From: Pseudomonas fluorescens
GTDB taxonomy: Bacteria; Pseudomonadota; Gammaproteobacteria; Pseudomonadales; Pseudomonadaceae
Direction: 5' to 3'
DNA length: 64,000 nucleotides
Assembly: GCF_040448305.1 (NCBI RefSeq)
Contig: NZ_CP148752.1
Location: 4,464,001-4,528,000, forward strand
The notes under the pieces are model-generated. The model saw only the letters and a list, made by a program, of their open reading frames with translations, was not told where the DNA came from and did no database searches. Shown here piece by piece: positions 27,267 through 36,881 of the stretch; within the stretch, counting starts at the first letter, position 1, and the number at the start of each line of letters is the position of its first letter. The position numbers were made by a program, and so were the translations under genes.

Positions 27267-27695
27267 ATGTCCGAGCTGAACCTGAACCACAACGTCGCAG
27301 CGTCCCTGAAGCAGTGGCACGCGATGATCGGCAAGCGCGACTTGAGCGGCTTGCCAGAACTGCTCGATCCGCAGGCGGTGTTCCGTTCGCCGATGGCGCA
27401 TACGCCGTATCCGGGGGCGCCGGTGGTGTCGATGATCCTCAACACGGTCATCAACGTGTTCGAGGATTTCGCCTATCACCGCGAGTTGGCGACGGCGGAT
27501 GGCTTGAACGTGATCCTCGAATTCAGTGCCAGGGTCGGCGGGAAAGAGCTGAAGGGCATCGACATGATCCGCTTCAACGAACAGGGCAAGATTGTCGAGT
27601 TTGAAGTGATGGTGCGGCCGTTGAGTGGCTTGCAGGCATTGGGTGAGGAAATGGGGCGGCGCCTCGGGGCTTACCTGAAGTCCAGCAAGGCCTGA
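27267..27695 (+). CDS. SnoaL/NTF2-like protein
   Basis: 142 residues from ATG 27267, with CAGGAG upstream. The pattern of an N-terminal helix pair (VAASLKQWHAMIGKRDLSGLPELLDPQAVFRSPMAH) and a curved sheet (VILEFSARVGGKELKGIDMIRFNEQGKIVEFEVMVRPLSG) fits the NTF2-like superfamily. The pocket could hold a small ligand but no catalytic residue can be named. It is the last gene of the SGNH hydrolase operon, followed by a REP. Confidence 0.8.
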   Translation: MSELNLNHNVAASLKQWHAMIGKRDLSGLPELLDPQAVFRSPMAHTPYPGAPVVSMILNTVINVFEDFAYHRELATADGLNVILEFSARVGGKELKGIDMIRFNEQGKIVEFEVMVRPLSGLQALGEEMGRRLGAYLKSSKA

Positions 27696-27716
27696 CTTAT
27701 CTGACTCACCAAAATC

Positions 27717-27809
27717 CCTGTAGGAGCGAGCCTGCTCGCGATGGCGGTGGGTCAGTGAACAACATATTGACTGACACTCCGCCATCGCGAGCAGGCTCGC
27801 TCCCACAGG
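27717..27809. repeat. REP doublet
   Basis: CCTGTAGGAGCGAGCCTGCT and the opposed unit ending in CTCCCACAGG lie between the 3' ends of two convergent transcription units. Confidence 0.9.
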
Positions 27810-27841
27810 TCCGGTGTTCCAACTCAGATCATGTGTAACCG

Positions 27842-28966
27842 TTAAACCATCGGCTGATGACTGGTCACGCAGTGAATCCCTCCACCACCGGCGGAGATCG
27901 CGTCGATGTCGAGTTGCACCACCTTGCGCTGCGGGTAGAGTTCGGACAGCAGGTCGAAGGCTTTGGCATCGGCTTCTTCGTCGCCGAATTGCGCAGCGAT
28001 GATCGCGCCATTGATCACGAAGTAGTTGATGTAGCCGGCGGCGAAGTCCTGATTGTCTTTGCTGAACTGGCTGTTACGCGGGTTGAGCGGTGGCGACACG
28101 GTATGCACCTGCAACTTGCGGCCATCGGCATCCGTGGCGTTTTCCAGTATCTGCAGATGGGCGCGAGTGACCTTGTAGTCGTAGGACTCGGGGTCGTTGT
28201 CGAGGTTGGCGATGACCACGCCGGGCTTGACGAACCGCGCATAGAAATCGACGTGGGCGTCGGTGATGTCCTTGCCCTTGATGCCCGGCAGCCAGATGAT
28301 TTTGCGCAGGCCCAGCCGTTGTTTCAGTTCCTCTTCGACCTCGGCCTTGGTCCAGTCGGGATTGCGGTTGCGGTTGATCCAGCTGCTTTCGGTCATGATC
28401 CCGGTGCCGTGGCCGTCCACTTCGATGCCACCGCCCTCGCCCACCAGTTCGCTGCGCAGGTAGTCCGCCTTGGCGTTTTCGGCGACCTGGGCGGCCAATT
28501 GCGCATCGTCCTCATGCTGCTGTTTGTTGCCCCAGCCGTTGAAGTTGAAGTCCACGGCGCCGAGGCCGCCATTGCCATCGACAACAAAATTGGCGCCGAT
28601 GTCGCGCATCCAGATGTCGTCCAGTTCGGTGATCACGAAGGTGGTGTTGTGGCTGCCGCATTTGGCTTCGGCCAGGCGCCGTTCGCTCTGGCGACAGAAC
28701 ACGGTGACCGGCTCGTATTCGGCAATGCTGCGGGCGATCCGGCCAAGGGCATCTTGCACGTGGGGCGTGAAGTCCTCCCAGATCGCGGCCTGGGCGCCAA
28801 AGGCAATGAAGGCCCGCTGGTGTTTGTCCCCTTCATCGGGCATGTACCACTTGCCGTTGCCGGCCGCTCGCACCGGCAGGCAGGCAAAGCCCAATCCCAT
28901 GGACGCCACCGCGCCCAGCCCGGCGGCGACTGATACCTGCTTGATGAATGTTCGACGTGTCGGCAT
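27842..28966 (-). CDS. Tat-exported agmatine deiminase-family protein
   Basis: 374 residues. The N-terminus MPTRRTFIKQ followed by a hydrophobic stretch ending PVRA-A is a twin-arginine signal. The porphyromonas-type PAD domain has the guanidino-binding WMRDIG, GGGIEVDGHGT, DAHVDFYARF and the nucleophile Cys366 in GGGIHCVTSHQP, so it looks active. It is the last gene of a leftward four-gene operon whose order (deiminase, amidohydrolase, binding protein, exported deiminase) equals the agu2ABCA' arrangement described in P. aeruginosa. It would release N-carbamoylputrescine and ammonia from agmatine in the periplasm. Confidence 0.88.
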   Translation of the reverse strand: MPTRRTFIKQVSVAAGLGAVASMGLGFACLPVRAAGNGKWYMPDEGDKHQRAFIAFGAQAAIWEDFTPHVQDALGRIARSIAEYEPVTVFCRQSERRLAEAKCGSHNTTFVITELDDIWMRDIGANFVVDGNGGLGAVDFNFNGWGNKQQHEDDAQLAAQVAENAKADYLRSELVGEGGGIEVDGHGTGIMTESSWINRNRNPDWTKAEVEEELKQRLGLRKIIWLPGIKGKDITDAHVDFYARFVKPGVVIANLDNDPESYDYKVTRAHLQILENATDADGRKLQVHTVSPPLNPRNSQFSKDNQDFAAGYINYFVINGAIIAAQFGDEEADAKAFDLLSELYPQRKVVQLDIDAISAGGGGIHCVTSHQPMV

Positions 28967-29014
28967 GTGTTTTCCTGAAATCGAGGTTTGGCCGGCCCTC
29001 GGGCCGGCCGGCGA

Positions 29015-30115
29015 TCAATTGACTGTAGCGGTCTTGAATTTGGTCCAGGTGCGCATGCGTGCCCGCATGTCGGCCTGGGGAATGTCCTTGCCGGGAATCA
29101 GCCGCGCGTAGGTGGCTTCATCGAGGTAGATGTCCGGGTTGTTGCGCATCGCGGCATCGACATCCGGGCGTGCCTTGGCGTTGGAGGTCGGGTAGCCGGT
29201 GAAGTTGCTGATGGCCGCCATGTTCTGCGGGCGCATCACGAAGTTGATGAAGGCGTAGGCGTACTCCGGATGCCGGGCGTCAACGGGAATGGCCATGGTG
29301 TCCATCCACACCGTGGTGCCTTCCCGGGGAATGCGGTAGTGGAAGGTGCTTTTCTTGCCGGCACTGTCCGACGTGCGTTGCGCCTGGGTCATGTCGCCGC
29401 TGTAGCCGAGGGACATGCACAGATTGCCGTTGACCAGGTCGGTCACCGGTTGCGACTGGAACTTGCGAATGTACGGCCGCAACTTCATCAGCAAGTCACT
29501 GGCCGCCGCCAGGTCCGCCGGTTTGGCGCTGCGCGGGTCGCGGCCGAGGTAGTTGAGCACCACCGCCAGCACTTCGTCCGGCGAGTCGATCATCGAGATG
29601 CCGCAGTCGGCGAACTTCGCCGCCAGTTCCGGCTTGAACAGCATGTCCAGGCTATTGACCGGCGCGTCCGGCGCACGCTGGGCAATCTGCTCGGCGTTGT
29701 AGGTCAGGCCGATGGTGCCCCAGGTATACGGGACCGTGGCCTGGCGCGACTGCTCATAGTGCGAGCGCAGTTTCTGCAAGCCCGGCTCGACGTCGTTCAG
29801 GGCGATGATTCTGGACTGATCCAGCGGTTGCAGGCTGCCGGCGCGCATCAGGCGTTCGGCCACGGTGTCGCCGGGGAAGATCAGGTCGTAGCCGCTGCCG
29901 CCAGCGAGCATCTTGGCTTCCAGGGTTTCACTGCCGTCCATCACGTCGTAGATCACCTTGATCCCGGTTTCGGCGGTGAACTTGCCAAGGGTGTCCTCGG
30001 CAAAATAGTCGGCCCAGTTGTACAGGCGCAGGGTTTTCTCCTCGGCGTGCAACGCAGACACCGCACAGCCCAGCGCCAGCCCCATGGCCAGGCACAGCTT
30101 GTTGATCGTGTTCAT
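29015..30115 (-). CDS. Polyamine ABC transporter substrate-binding protein (PotF/SpuD-like)
   Basis: 366 residues with a signal peptide (1-24, ending VSALHA). TLRLYNWADYFAEDTLGKFTAETGIKVIYDVMDGSETLEAKML is the typical PotD/PotF opening. It probably binds agmatine, N-carbamoylputrescine or putrescine in the periplasm. No permease or ATPase genes are adjacent, so it must share those of another system. The ATG lies one base after the stop codon of the amidohydrolase gene. Confidence 0.9.
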   Translation of the reverse strand: MNTINKLCLAMGLALGCAVSALHAEEKTLRLYNWADYFAEDTLGKFTAETGIKVIYDVMDGSETLEAKMLAGGSGYDLIFPGDTVAERLMRAGSLQPLDQSRIIALNDVEPGLQKLRSHYEQSRQATVPYTWGTIGLTYNAEQIAQRAPDAPVNSLDMLFKPELAAKFADCGISMIDSPDEVLAVVLNYLGRDPRSAKPADLAAASDLLMKLRPYIRKFQSQPVTDLVNGNLCMSLGYSGDMTQAQRTSDSAGKKSTFHYRIPREGTTVWMDTMAIPVDARHPEYAYAFINFVMRPQNMAAISNFTGYPTSNAKARPDVDAAMRNNPDIYLDEATYARLIPGKDIPQADMRARMRTWTKFKTATVN

Positions 30116-30116
30116 G

Positions 30117-31025
<909 letters not shown>

Positions 31026-31029
31026 GGCA

Positions 31030-32082
31030 TCAACCCCGCACCGACCAGGCCGGCTGTTGCTGGGTGATGCAATGCACACCGCCGCCGCCATGGGCCAGAT
31101 GGTTGATCCGCACCGGCACCACTTCACGTCCGGGGAATGCCTGCGTCAGCACTTCGGCCGCCACCTTGTCGGCATCGATGCCATAGGCCGGCATGATGAT
31201 CGCGCCATTGGCGATGTAGAAATTGGTGTAGGAGGCGCAGAACACTTCAGCCTCGGTGTCCACCGCATCGGAGGCTTCATAGAGTTCGATCAGCTCGAAC
31301 TTGCGGCCCTGGGCATCGGTGGCCAGTTCAAGGGCGCGACGGTTTTCCCGTGCGACTGTGGCGTACACAGAGTTCTGGTCGTGGGTGGCGTCCACCAGCA
31401 ACACGCCGGGGCGGGCAAAGGCGCACACGCCGTCGACGTGGCCGTCGGTCATGTCGCCGGTCACGTAGTCTGGGTCGCCCGGCAGCCAGATGGTTTTCTT
31501 CACGCCCAACAGGCGAGTGAAGATCTCTTCGATCTCGGCCTTGGTCACGCCCGGGTTGCGGTTGGGGTTGAGCAACACCGACTCGGTGGTGATCAGCGTG
31601 CCCTCGCCGTCCACATGAATCGCGCCGCCCTCGTTGCTCAGTGCCGTGCCGAAACACTCCAGCCCCAAATGATTGAGCGCGCGGCGGGCCAGGCTTTCGT
31701 CCAGATCGTGGGCCGACTTGCCGCCCCAGGCGTTGAAGCGCCAGCTCACACCGGCCAGGCCTTGCTGCGGGTGGCAAACGAAGCTCGGGCCGGAGTCACG
31801 GCACCAGCTGTCGTTGACCGCCAGTTCGATCAACTCGATGTTCGGCCCGCACAAGGCCTTGGCACTGGCGACGGCCGAAGGATCGACCACCAGCTTCACC
31901 GGTTCGAAGCGGGCGATGGCATTGGCCACCCGGGCGAAGTCTTCTTGTACCTGTGGCAGTGTCACCCGCCAGCCTGACTCCCACAGGGTCTTGTTGTGCG
32001 GCCAGACCATCCAGGTGGCGGCGTGGGTGACCCATTCGGCCGGCATCGTCCAAGCGCTGTTTTGAATTACGTTCTGCTGCAT
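31030..32082 (-). CDS. aguA: Agmatine deiminase
   Basis: 350 residues, cytoplasmic. MPAEWVTHAATWMVWPHNKTLWE, NDSWCRDSGPSFV, NEGGAIHVDGEGT, DGHVDGVCAFARPG and the nucleophile Cys338 in GGGGVHCITQQQP are all AguA signatures. It hydrolyses agmatine to N-carbamoylputrescine and ammonia. It is the first gene of the leftward operon and is divergent from a LysR-type gene 134 bases away. Probably the AguA2-type copy. The P. aeruginosa agu2 operon is agmatine-inducible; induction here is inferred. Confidence 0.92.
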   Translation of the reverse strand: MQQNVIQNSAWTMPAEWVTHAATWMVWPHNKTLWESGWRVTLPQVQEDFARVANAIARFEPVKLVVDPSAVASAKALCGPNIELIELAVNDSWCRDSGPSFVCHPQQGLAGVSWRFNAWGGKSAHDLDESLARRALNHLGLECFGTALSNEGGAIHVDGEGTLITTESVLLNPNRNPGVTKAEIEEIFTRLLGVKKTIWLPGDPDYVTGDMTDGHVDGVCAFARPGVLLVDATHDQNSVYATVARENRRALELATDAQGRKFELIELYEASDAVDTEAEVFCASYTNFYIANGAIIMPAYGIDADKVAAEVLTQAFPGREVVPVRINHLAHGGGGVHCITQQQPAWSVRG

Positions 32083-32216
32083 GACAAGTACCTCTGAGTT
32101 AAGTCATTGTGTTCAATGAAAACGGCCTTGGCGGTCTTGGCATGCATGCTACGGCTGGTAAAACGGGCAAACAAACGATGGATTTTGCAGACAACTGATT
32201 AGAGGAACTTATCGAT

Positions 32217-33092
32217 ATGCTCAAACACTGGCCGCCCCTGAGCACCCTGCGCGGCTTCGAAGCCGCCGCCCGGCTGGGCAGTTTTCACAAGGCCGCCGAC
32301 GAGTTGCACCTCACCCAATCGGCGATCAGCCAGCAGATCCGCAGCCTTGAGGCCTACCTGGAACAACCGCTGTTCCATCGCAGCGGGCGCAGCGTCAGCC
32401 TGACCGATGCCGGTCATGATCTGCTGAGCACCACCCAGGCGTTGTTGCAACAACTGGCGGTGGGCATTCGCCGGTTGGGGCAATACCAGAAACCCAATCA
32501 ACTGGTGCTCAACACCACCCCGGCGTTCGCCCGGCACTGGTTGTTGCCGCGTCTGGGGGATTTCCGTCGCCAGCATCCGCTGGTCGATCTGTGGATTTTC
32601 AGCACCGATGAAGTGCCCGACATGGCCAGCCAGACCATCGACCTGGCGGTGCGCGACGACATCGGTTCCCAGGCCGAGTGCAGCTTCAAGGTGCTGCACG
32701 CCGACCGCCTCTACCCGGCGTGTCACCCGAGCCTGTTGGCCGTACCGGTGGAACAGCGCACCACCCTGCACGGCGAGCGGGAAATGGACTGGAGCCACTG
32801 GGCGGTGGAATCGGGCATCGATGTGGGGCAGATGGATCAGGGATTGAACTTTTCCGATCCGGGTTTGCTGCTGGACGCGGCCTGCACCGGGCTGGGCATT
32901 GCGCTGGTTAGCCAGTTGCTGAGTCGGCAGGCGCGGGCCACCGGGCTGTTGCAGCCGATGGTGGAGCAAACCATCCGCGGCCCGAACTGGGCGCTGCTGA
33001 CCCACCGTGACAGCGAAAACATTGCGATGGCGCGGGCCTTCACCGAGTGGCTGGTCGACAATCTGGCGACCGACCCGCAGGCCACAGTGTGA
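32217..33092 (+). CDS. LysR-type transcriptional regulator (GcvA-like)
   Basis: 291 residues. The N-terminal helix-turn-helix reads LRGFEAAARLGSFHKAADELHLTQSAISQQIRSLEAYL (12-50), and the effector domain follows with the NTTPAFARHWLLPRLGDFRRQHP pattern of the GcvA branch. GAGGAAC precedes the ATG. Its divergent position suggests control of the agmatine operon. Its stop codon is adjacent to that of the convergent cytochrome gene, with no spacer. Confidence 0.9.
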   Translation: MLKHWPPLSTLRGFEAAARLGSFHKAADELHLTQSAISQQIRSLEAYLEQPLFHRSGRSVSLTDAGHDLLSTTQALLQQLAVGIRRLGQYQKPNQLVLNTTPAFARHWLLPRLGDFRRQHPLVDLWIFSTDEVPDMASQTIDLAVRDDIGSQAECSFKVLHADRLYPACHPSLLAVPVEQRTTLHGEREMDWSHWAVESGIDVGQMDQGLNFSDPGLLLDAACTGLGIALVSQLLSRQARATGLLQPMVEQTIRGPNWALLTHRDSENIAMARAFTEWLVDNLATDPQATV

Positions 33093-33482
33093 TTACTGCG
33101 CCGGGAAGGTTTGCAGGTAGGCGAGCAGGTCTTCGATTTTCTCCGGGTCGCTGAGGCCCCAGAAAATCATGCGGGTGCCGGGCACGACCTTCTTCGGCGC
33201 TTCTAGGTAGGCGATCAGGGTTTCGCGGTCCCAGACCAGGTTGGCTGACATCATTGCATCGGAATACACGTAGTCCGTGGTGACGGCGGAGTGGCGACCG
33301 ATCACGCCATTGAGTTGCGGGCCAAAGAAGGCGCGAGCCGATTCACCGATCTGATGGCAGCCGCTGCAGAGGCGCTTGTACACTTTCTCCCCGGCCTGGA
33401 CATCGCCGGCAGCAAGGGTGGGAGTGCTGAACAGGCCAGCGCTGAGCGCCAGGGCGAGGGTCAGGGCGGCGATTTTCTTCAT
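33093..33482 (-). CDS. Class I c-type cytochrome
   Basis: 129 residues with a signal peptide (1-25, ending TLAA). The haem-binding motif is C39-S-G-C42-H43, and the distal Met ligand is likely in PGTRMIFWGL. It resembles cytochrome c2/c550 proteins. It should be periplasmic and carry electrons; partner unknown. It converges with the LysR gene without any gap, so transcription of the two must interfere or share a termination zone. Confidence 0.92.
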   Translation of the reverse strand: MKKIAALTLALALSAGLFSTPTLAAGDVQAGEKVYKRLCSGCHQIGESARAFFGPQLNGVIGRHSAVTTDYVYSDAMMSANLVWDRETLIAYLEAPKKVVPGTRMIFWGLSDPEKIEDLLAYLQTFPAQ

Positions 33483-33561
33483 ATTGCGTTTCCAGTTTTA
33501 CATTACCGGCTATTGGAACATGACAGCTGAGGATATCCAAAACGGTCAGGTGGGCACCGTC

Positions 33562-33658
33562 CCCTGTGGGAGCGAGCCTGCTCGCGAATTCGGTGTGTCA
33601 GTCGACATTGATTTTGAATGTCAGTCCGCATTCGCGAGCAGGCTCGCTCCCACAGGGG
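33562..33658. repeat. REP doublet
   Basis: CCCTGTGGGAGCGAGCCTGC and its complement (GCAGGCTCGCTCCCACAGGG) lie between the cytochrome gene's 5' end and the DUF1801 gene's 3' end. Confidence 0.9.
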
Positions 33659-33672
33659 GTCTGTGTACTGAG

Positions 33673-34065
33673 TTACTTTTTGGTTCGCGAGGTATTGAGT
33701 TCAATGGCTGCATTAATCAACGACGCCAATGCCTTTTCATCGATTTGCTCACCTTCGTGGACATCGATGGCACGTCGCGTATTGCCTTCAAGGCTTGCAT
33801 TGAACAGCTTCGACGGATCGTCCAGTGAAGCGCCCTTGGCGAAGGTCAGCTTCACCACTTGCTTGTAGGTCTCGCCGGTGCAAAGGATGCCGGCATGGGA
33901 CCATACCGGCACACCCCACTTCCACTCTTCAATCACTTCGGGGTCGGCCTGGCAGATGATCTTGCGGACGTGTGCCAGGGTTTCGCCGCGCCAGTCGGCC
34001 AGTTCCCGGATTCGTTCGTCGATCAGCGCCGAGGCTTCGTTTGAGTCAACCTTGTCCGTTTTCAT
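33673..34065 (-). CDS. DUF1801-family protein
   Basis: 130 residues from ATG 34065; ATGs at 34083 and 34086 are in frame, and the choice is uncertain. The sequence DWRGETLAHVRKIICQADPEVIEEWKWGVPVWSHAGILCTGETYKQVVKLTFAKGASLDD is a good match to the YdhG/DUF1801 fold. No enzyme activity is known for the family. The protein is cytoplasmic. It lies 62 bases downstream of the arsenate-reductase-like gene on the same strand and may be cotranscribed. Confidence 0.85.
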   Translation of the reverse strand: MKTDKVDSNEASALIDERIRELADWRGETLAHVRKIICQADPEVIEEWKWGVPVWSHAGILCTGETYKQVVKLTFAKGASLDDPSKLFNASLEGNTRRAIDVHEGEQIDEKALASLINAAIELNTSRTKK

Positions 34066-34127
34066 CACCGTTTCGACCCTCATCATGATGGTTGTGACCG
34101 ATGAGGGTAGACGCTGTTCGAAGGTTT

Positions 34128-34571
34128 TCAGGAATCGCTGACTGACGGCACCTGGGGCACGGGGCGGGTTTTCACGGTGACGAACATTTTGATGCGGTCG
34201 CCGATTTCCTGGAGGGTATGGCGGAACGGGTCGTGTCTTTCGCTGGTGGTCGGGTCTTCGAAGCTCCAGACCATCACTTCCGCGGTAAACGGCATGCGCG
34301 AGGCCTCTTCGGAGGACTTGTCGCACAGGGTGATGACGTAGTCGAATGCCTGGCCTTCGAAATCCTCGAGGGACTTGCTGCGCAAGCCGCTGGCATCGAC
34401 ACCGATGTGATCGAGGGATTCGAACGTGCGCGGGTCGATCTCGGTGGCCTCGAGCCCGGCGCTGAAGGCCTGGAAATCGGCAGGATCGATGTGGTGCAAC
34501 AGGGCTTCGGCCATGGGTGAGCGGACATCGTTTCGGGCGCAGACGAACAGCACGCGACGGGGGTCGGTCAT
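34128..34571 (-). CDS. arsC: Low-molecular-weight phosphatase/arsenate reductase-like protein
   Basis: 147 residues. The P-loop C11-ARNDV-R17-S is a CX5R(S) phosphatase loop, and a later ITLCDKSSEEASRMPF segment carries the redox Cys used by ArsC-type arsenate reductases (thioredoxin-coupled family). EVMVWSFEDPTTSE provides the usual general-acid Asp region. It could reduce arsenate or remove phosphate from protein tyrosine. No other ars gene is nearby, so the arsenic role is inferred from motifs alone. Confidence 0.75.
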   Translation of the reverse strand: MTDPRRVLFVCARNDVRSPMAEALLHHIDPADFQAFSAGLEATEIDPRTFESLDHIGVDASGLRSKSLEDFEGQAFDYVITLCDKSSEEASRMPFTAEVMVWSFEDPTTSERHDPFRHTLQEIGDRIKMFVTVKTRPVPQVPSVSDS

Positions 34572-34597
34572 GGTTTTACCTCTGCTGGCTGGGTGTT

Positions 34598-35527
34598 TTA
34601 GTGTTTGCTCATCAATCCATGCAGCACGCCGAACCGCAAACCCGGTTCTGACGCAATCATTTGCGTGATCCCGAACACCTTGAACGCGGCCAGCATCACC
34701 ACCAGGCCGCCGGGCAAAATGCTCAGGCGATGGGTGGGCAAACCGGCCAGCTTGAGGTGTTTCACATGTTTGACCTCCAGCAGGCGCAACGACAGGCGCA
34801 ACAGGCCGCCGTAGGTGATGCCGCTTTGGCCGTCATCATTGAGGCCATTGGCCTTGAGCACCTTGGCCAGCATCCGCGCCGTCCCGGAGGAGCCGACCGC
34901 CTGCTGCCAGCCCATGGCGCGGTAACGCCGGGCAATGCGTTCGAATTGCACGGTGGCCTCGCGTTCGGCCTCCAGCAGCGCTTCGGCCACGATCCGCCCG
35001 CCGTGGAAGTAACGCGCACCGAAAGTGCCGCTGCCGATGGCAATGCTCTCGGTGACCAGCAGCTGGTTGCCACGGCCGATGATCATCTCCGTGGAGCCAC
35101 CGCCGATATCCACCACCAGCCGCGTGGTTTGCGCCGGCAAGGTGTGGGCCACGCCGGCGTAGACCAGTTGCGCCTCTTCGTGACCGGAAATGACGTCGAT
35201 GCGAAAGCCCAGGTGGCGTTCGGCACTGGCCAGGAACAGCGGCGCGTTGTCCGCTTCGCGTACCGCGCTGGTGGCCACCGCCCGCACGCGCCCGGCCTCG
35301 AAACCGCGCAGTTTTTTGCCGAATCGCGCCAGCGCCTGCCAGCCCCGGTCCAGCGCCAACTCATCGAGTGCCCCGCCCTGCAGGCCTTCGGCCAGACGCA
35401 CTGGTTCACGCAGGGTTTTCACTTCCTGGATGACCATCTGCTGGTTCCGTCTCACCGACTGGCCAATCATCAGGCGAAACGCATTGGAGCCCAGGTCGAT
35501 GGCGGCAAACAGCGGGGCGTCTTTCAT
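34598..35527 (-). CDS. ppx: Short exopolyphosphatase (Ppx/GppA family)
   Basis: 309 residues from ATG 35527 with AAGGAAC upstream. The ASKHA fold is marked by FAAIDLGSNAFRLMIG (phosphate 1 loop) and LVVDIGGGSTEMIIG (phosphate 2), with GHEEAQLVYAG between. It lacks the roughly 180-residue C-terminal HD-like domain of full-length Ppx (about 500 residues), so it belongs to the short class. It degrades polyphosphate or pppGpp. A Pho box with a -10 element lies 70-105 bases upstream, indicating PhoB control. Confidence 0.88.
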   Translation of the reverse strand: MKDAPLFAAIDLGSNAFRLMIGQSVRRNQQMVIQEVKTLREPVRLAEGLQGGALDELALDRGWQALARFGKKLRGFEAGRVRAVATSAVREADNAPLFLASAERHLGFRIDVISGHEEAQLVYAGVAHTLPAQTTRLVVDIGGGSTEMIIGRGNQLLVTESIAIGSGTFGARYFHGGRIVAEALLEAEREATVQFERIARRYRAMGWQQAVGSSGTARMLAKVLKANGLNDDGQSGITYGGLLRLSLRLLEVKHVKHLKLAGLPTHRLSILPGGLVVMLAAFKVFGITQMIASEPGLRFGVLHGLMSKH

Positions 35528-35596
35528 AGGGGGTTCCTTGCACATTCATCTGCCGGCGGACTGGCGGCCGTCGGGCACTCAAGACGGATTGCGAGG

Positions 35597-35631
35597 ATCT
35601 TGCCATTGCTTCGATGACACCCAGATGACAG
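35597..35631 (-). promoter_or_regulatory. Pho box and -10 element of ppx
   Basis: On the minus strand CTGTCAT-CTGG-GTGTCAT (35631-35614) is a close match to the PhoB direct repeat of two 7-mers with a 4-base spacer. After 11 bases there is CAAGAT (35602-35597) in the position of a -10 element. This is the layout of phosphate-starvation promoters and points to ppx. Confidence 0.65.
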
Positions 35632-35707
35632 CGCCGGGAGATCTGACCCACACCACTATTAGTTGGCAGTCAGCGAATTAACGGCATCCTGATGAATGGC
35701 CATCAAG

Positions 35708-35742
35708 CCGTCATCGAATCGTCATGAACCGGGCGGCATAAT
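35708..35742 (+). promoter_or_regulatory. Second Pho box and -10 element, rightward
   Basis: CCGTCAT-CGAA-TCGTCAT (35708-35725) has the same 7-4-7 geometry in the opposite orientation, followed by 11 bases and CATAAT (35737-35742). Transcription would begin near 35749 and meet a terminator 25 bases on; no gene lies on that strand. Confidence 0.55.
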
Positions 35743-35748
35743 CAAGTC

Positions 35749-35798
35749 ATTCAATGCGTGCTTTAACTTTCTGCTGCCAGTCCCGGCAGCTTTTTTTT
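35749..35798 (+). ncRNA. Candidate PhoB-driven short transcript
   Basis: A transcript from the rightward Pho promoter would run about 50 bases to the GCTGCC/GGCAGC hairpin with eight U's. No open frame with a ribosome-binding site fits. It could be a very short regulatory RNA or a transcription stop protecting the antisense lipoprotein gene. Purely predicted from promoter and terminator. Confidence 0.3.
35773..35798 (+). terminator. Intrinsic terminator, rightward
   Basis: GCTGCC, loop AGTCCC, GGCAGC and TTTTTTTT form a clean rho-independent terminator on the plus strand, although both neighbouring genes are on the minus strand. Confidence 0.7.
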
Positions 35799-35812
35799 GC
35801 CTGGAATTCTGC

Positions 35813-36151
35813 TTACAGACACTCCTGCGCCGCACGTTCGAACGTCGACGGCACGAAGGTCGAAGCCAATAGCTTGCGCTCGTACAGGAACACCTTGCCG
35901 CCGTTCGAGGCTTTATAGGCTTCCAGCACATTGTCCGCCGCCACTTTGCTCGGGATGACGATGCGGTAGCTGCGCTGGGTCTGCGACACCGTTGGGTTGA
36001 GCGCATTGTGCTGCAACTTCGGCACCACGCAATGGGTGTACTCCTCGGGCGACTTGCTGGTCTGCAAGGTCATGGTCGGATTGTTCGGCGTGGCACAACC
36101 GGCCAGCAGCAGCGAGGCGAATACCAGGCTCGGGGCAAAAACAGTGCGCAT
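35813..36151 (-). CDS. Small lipoprotein
   Basis: 112 residues. The signal peptide ends in the lipobox LLLAGC (Cys19), followed by ATPNNPTMTLQ. The mature part has two further Cys residues and segments YTHCVVPKLQHNALNPTVSQ and SYRIVIPSKVAADNVLEAYKASNGGKVFLYERKLLAS. I do not recognise the family. Asn at +3 after Cys would suit outer-membrane sorting. It lies 67 bases after the gene at 36219 on the same strand. Confidence 0.8.
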   Translation of the reverse strand: MRTVFAPSLVFASLLLAGCATPNNPTMTLQTSKSPEEYTHCVVPKLQHNALNPTVSQTQRSYRIVIPSKVAADNVLEAYKASNGGKVFLYERKLLASTFVPSTFERAAQECL

Positions 36152-36218
36152 GTATCAGGTCCTGAATAGAAATCCACGGTGGATCGGGTTGCCCGCCGCT
36201 CAATGGGCGTCGGTCTGA

Positions 36219-36881
36219 TTAATTTGCTGTTGCGGTCAATCCGGCGGTCACCAGCGCCGTCAACGACGCATCGAACTGTTTCAGCGCGGTCAGTTGCAGG
36301 TCGCGTTGCTGTTCGATTTGCGCGGCGATCTCGGGTGCGGTCTTGTCATGCACCCACACCGACGGCAGTTGTTTTTCCACCGCGCCTTCGGCCTTGCCGA
36401 TGTACTGCAGGTTGGCGTCGTAGAACCGCGCGGCGAAACGCGCCTCGACCCGGTCGTTACGCTGGGTCAGCAGTTGGTTGTGGGTATCGAGCATCACCAC
36501 CACATCCGGATGGGCCTGCACCAGCGCATCGAGGTTGTCGTAGACCGTCACCGACACAAAGGTGTGGTGCAGCGAACCCATCAGCCAGTCGATGGCCAGG
36601 TCCGGGTCGGAACTGTTGACGAACGCCTGGCGAATCCGCGCGTCCAGTGCGTTCTTCGCACCGTTGACGGCCACCGAGTGGTATTGCTCAAGGTATTGCA
36701 GGTTTTCCACGGTGTTTTCGCTGTACAGCACCCCGACCGTCTGCCCGTATTGCAGCCCGCCCTGGCTAGCGGTGATGGGCGGCAGATGGCAGGTGCGTGC
36801 GTCTTCGGCAAAGGCCGATGCGGTGGATGCAACACTGCCCAGCAACAGGGCAATCACAGCCAGTCGGGTCAAGATTTTCAT
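36219..36881 (-). CDS. Hypothetical exported protein
   Basis: 220 residues with a signal peptide (1-25, ending ASAFA). The mature protein has alternating strands and helices, with ARTCHLPPITASQGGLQYGQTVGVLYSENTVENLQYLEQYH near the N-terminus and a long C-terminal helix. A single Cys remains in the mature form. No family recognised. AAGGAACCTGCGCGATG is a good start context. It probably forms an operon with the lipoprotein gene downstream, suggesting an envelope role. Confidence 0.75.
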   Translation of the reverse strand: MKILTRLAVIALLLGSVASTASAFAEDARTCHLPPITASQGGLQYGQTVGVLYSENTVENLQYLEQYHSVAVNGAKNALDARIRQAFVNSSDPDLAIDWLMGSLHHTFVSVTVYDNLDALVQAHPDVVVMLDTHNQLLTQRNDRVEARFAARFYDANLQYIGKAEGAVEKQLPSVWVHDKTAPEIAAQIEQQRDLQLTALKQFDASLTALVTAGLTATAN

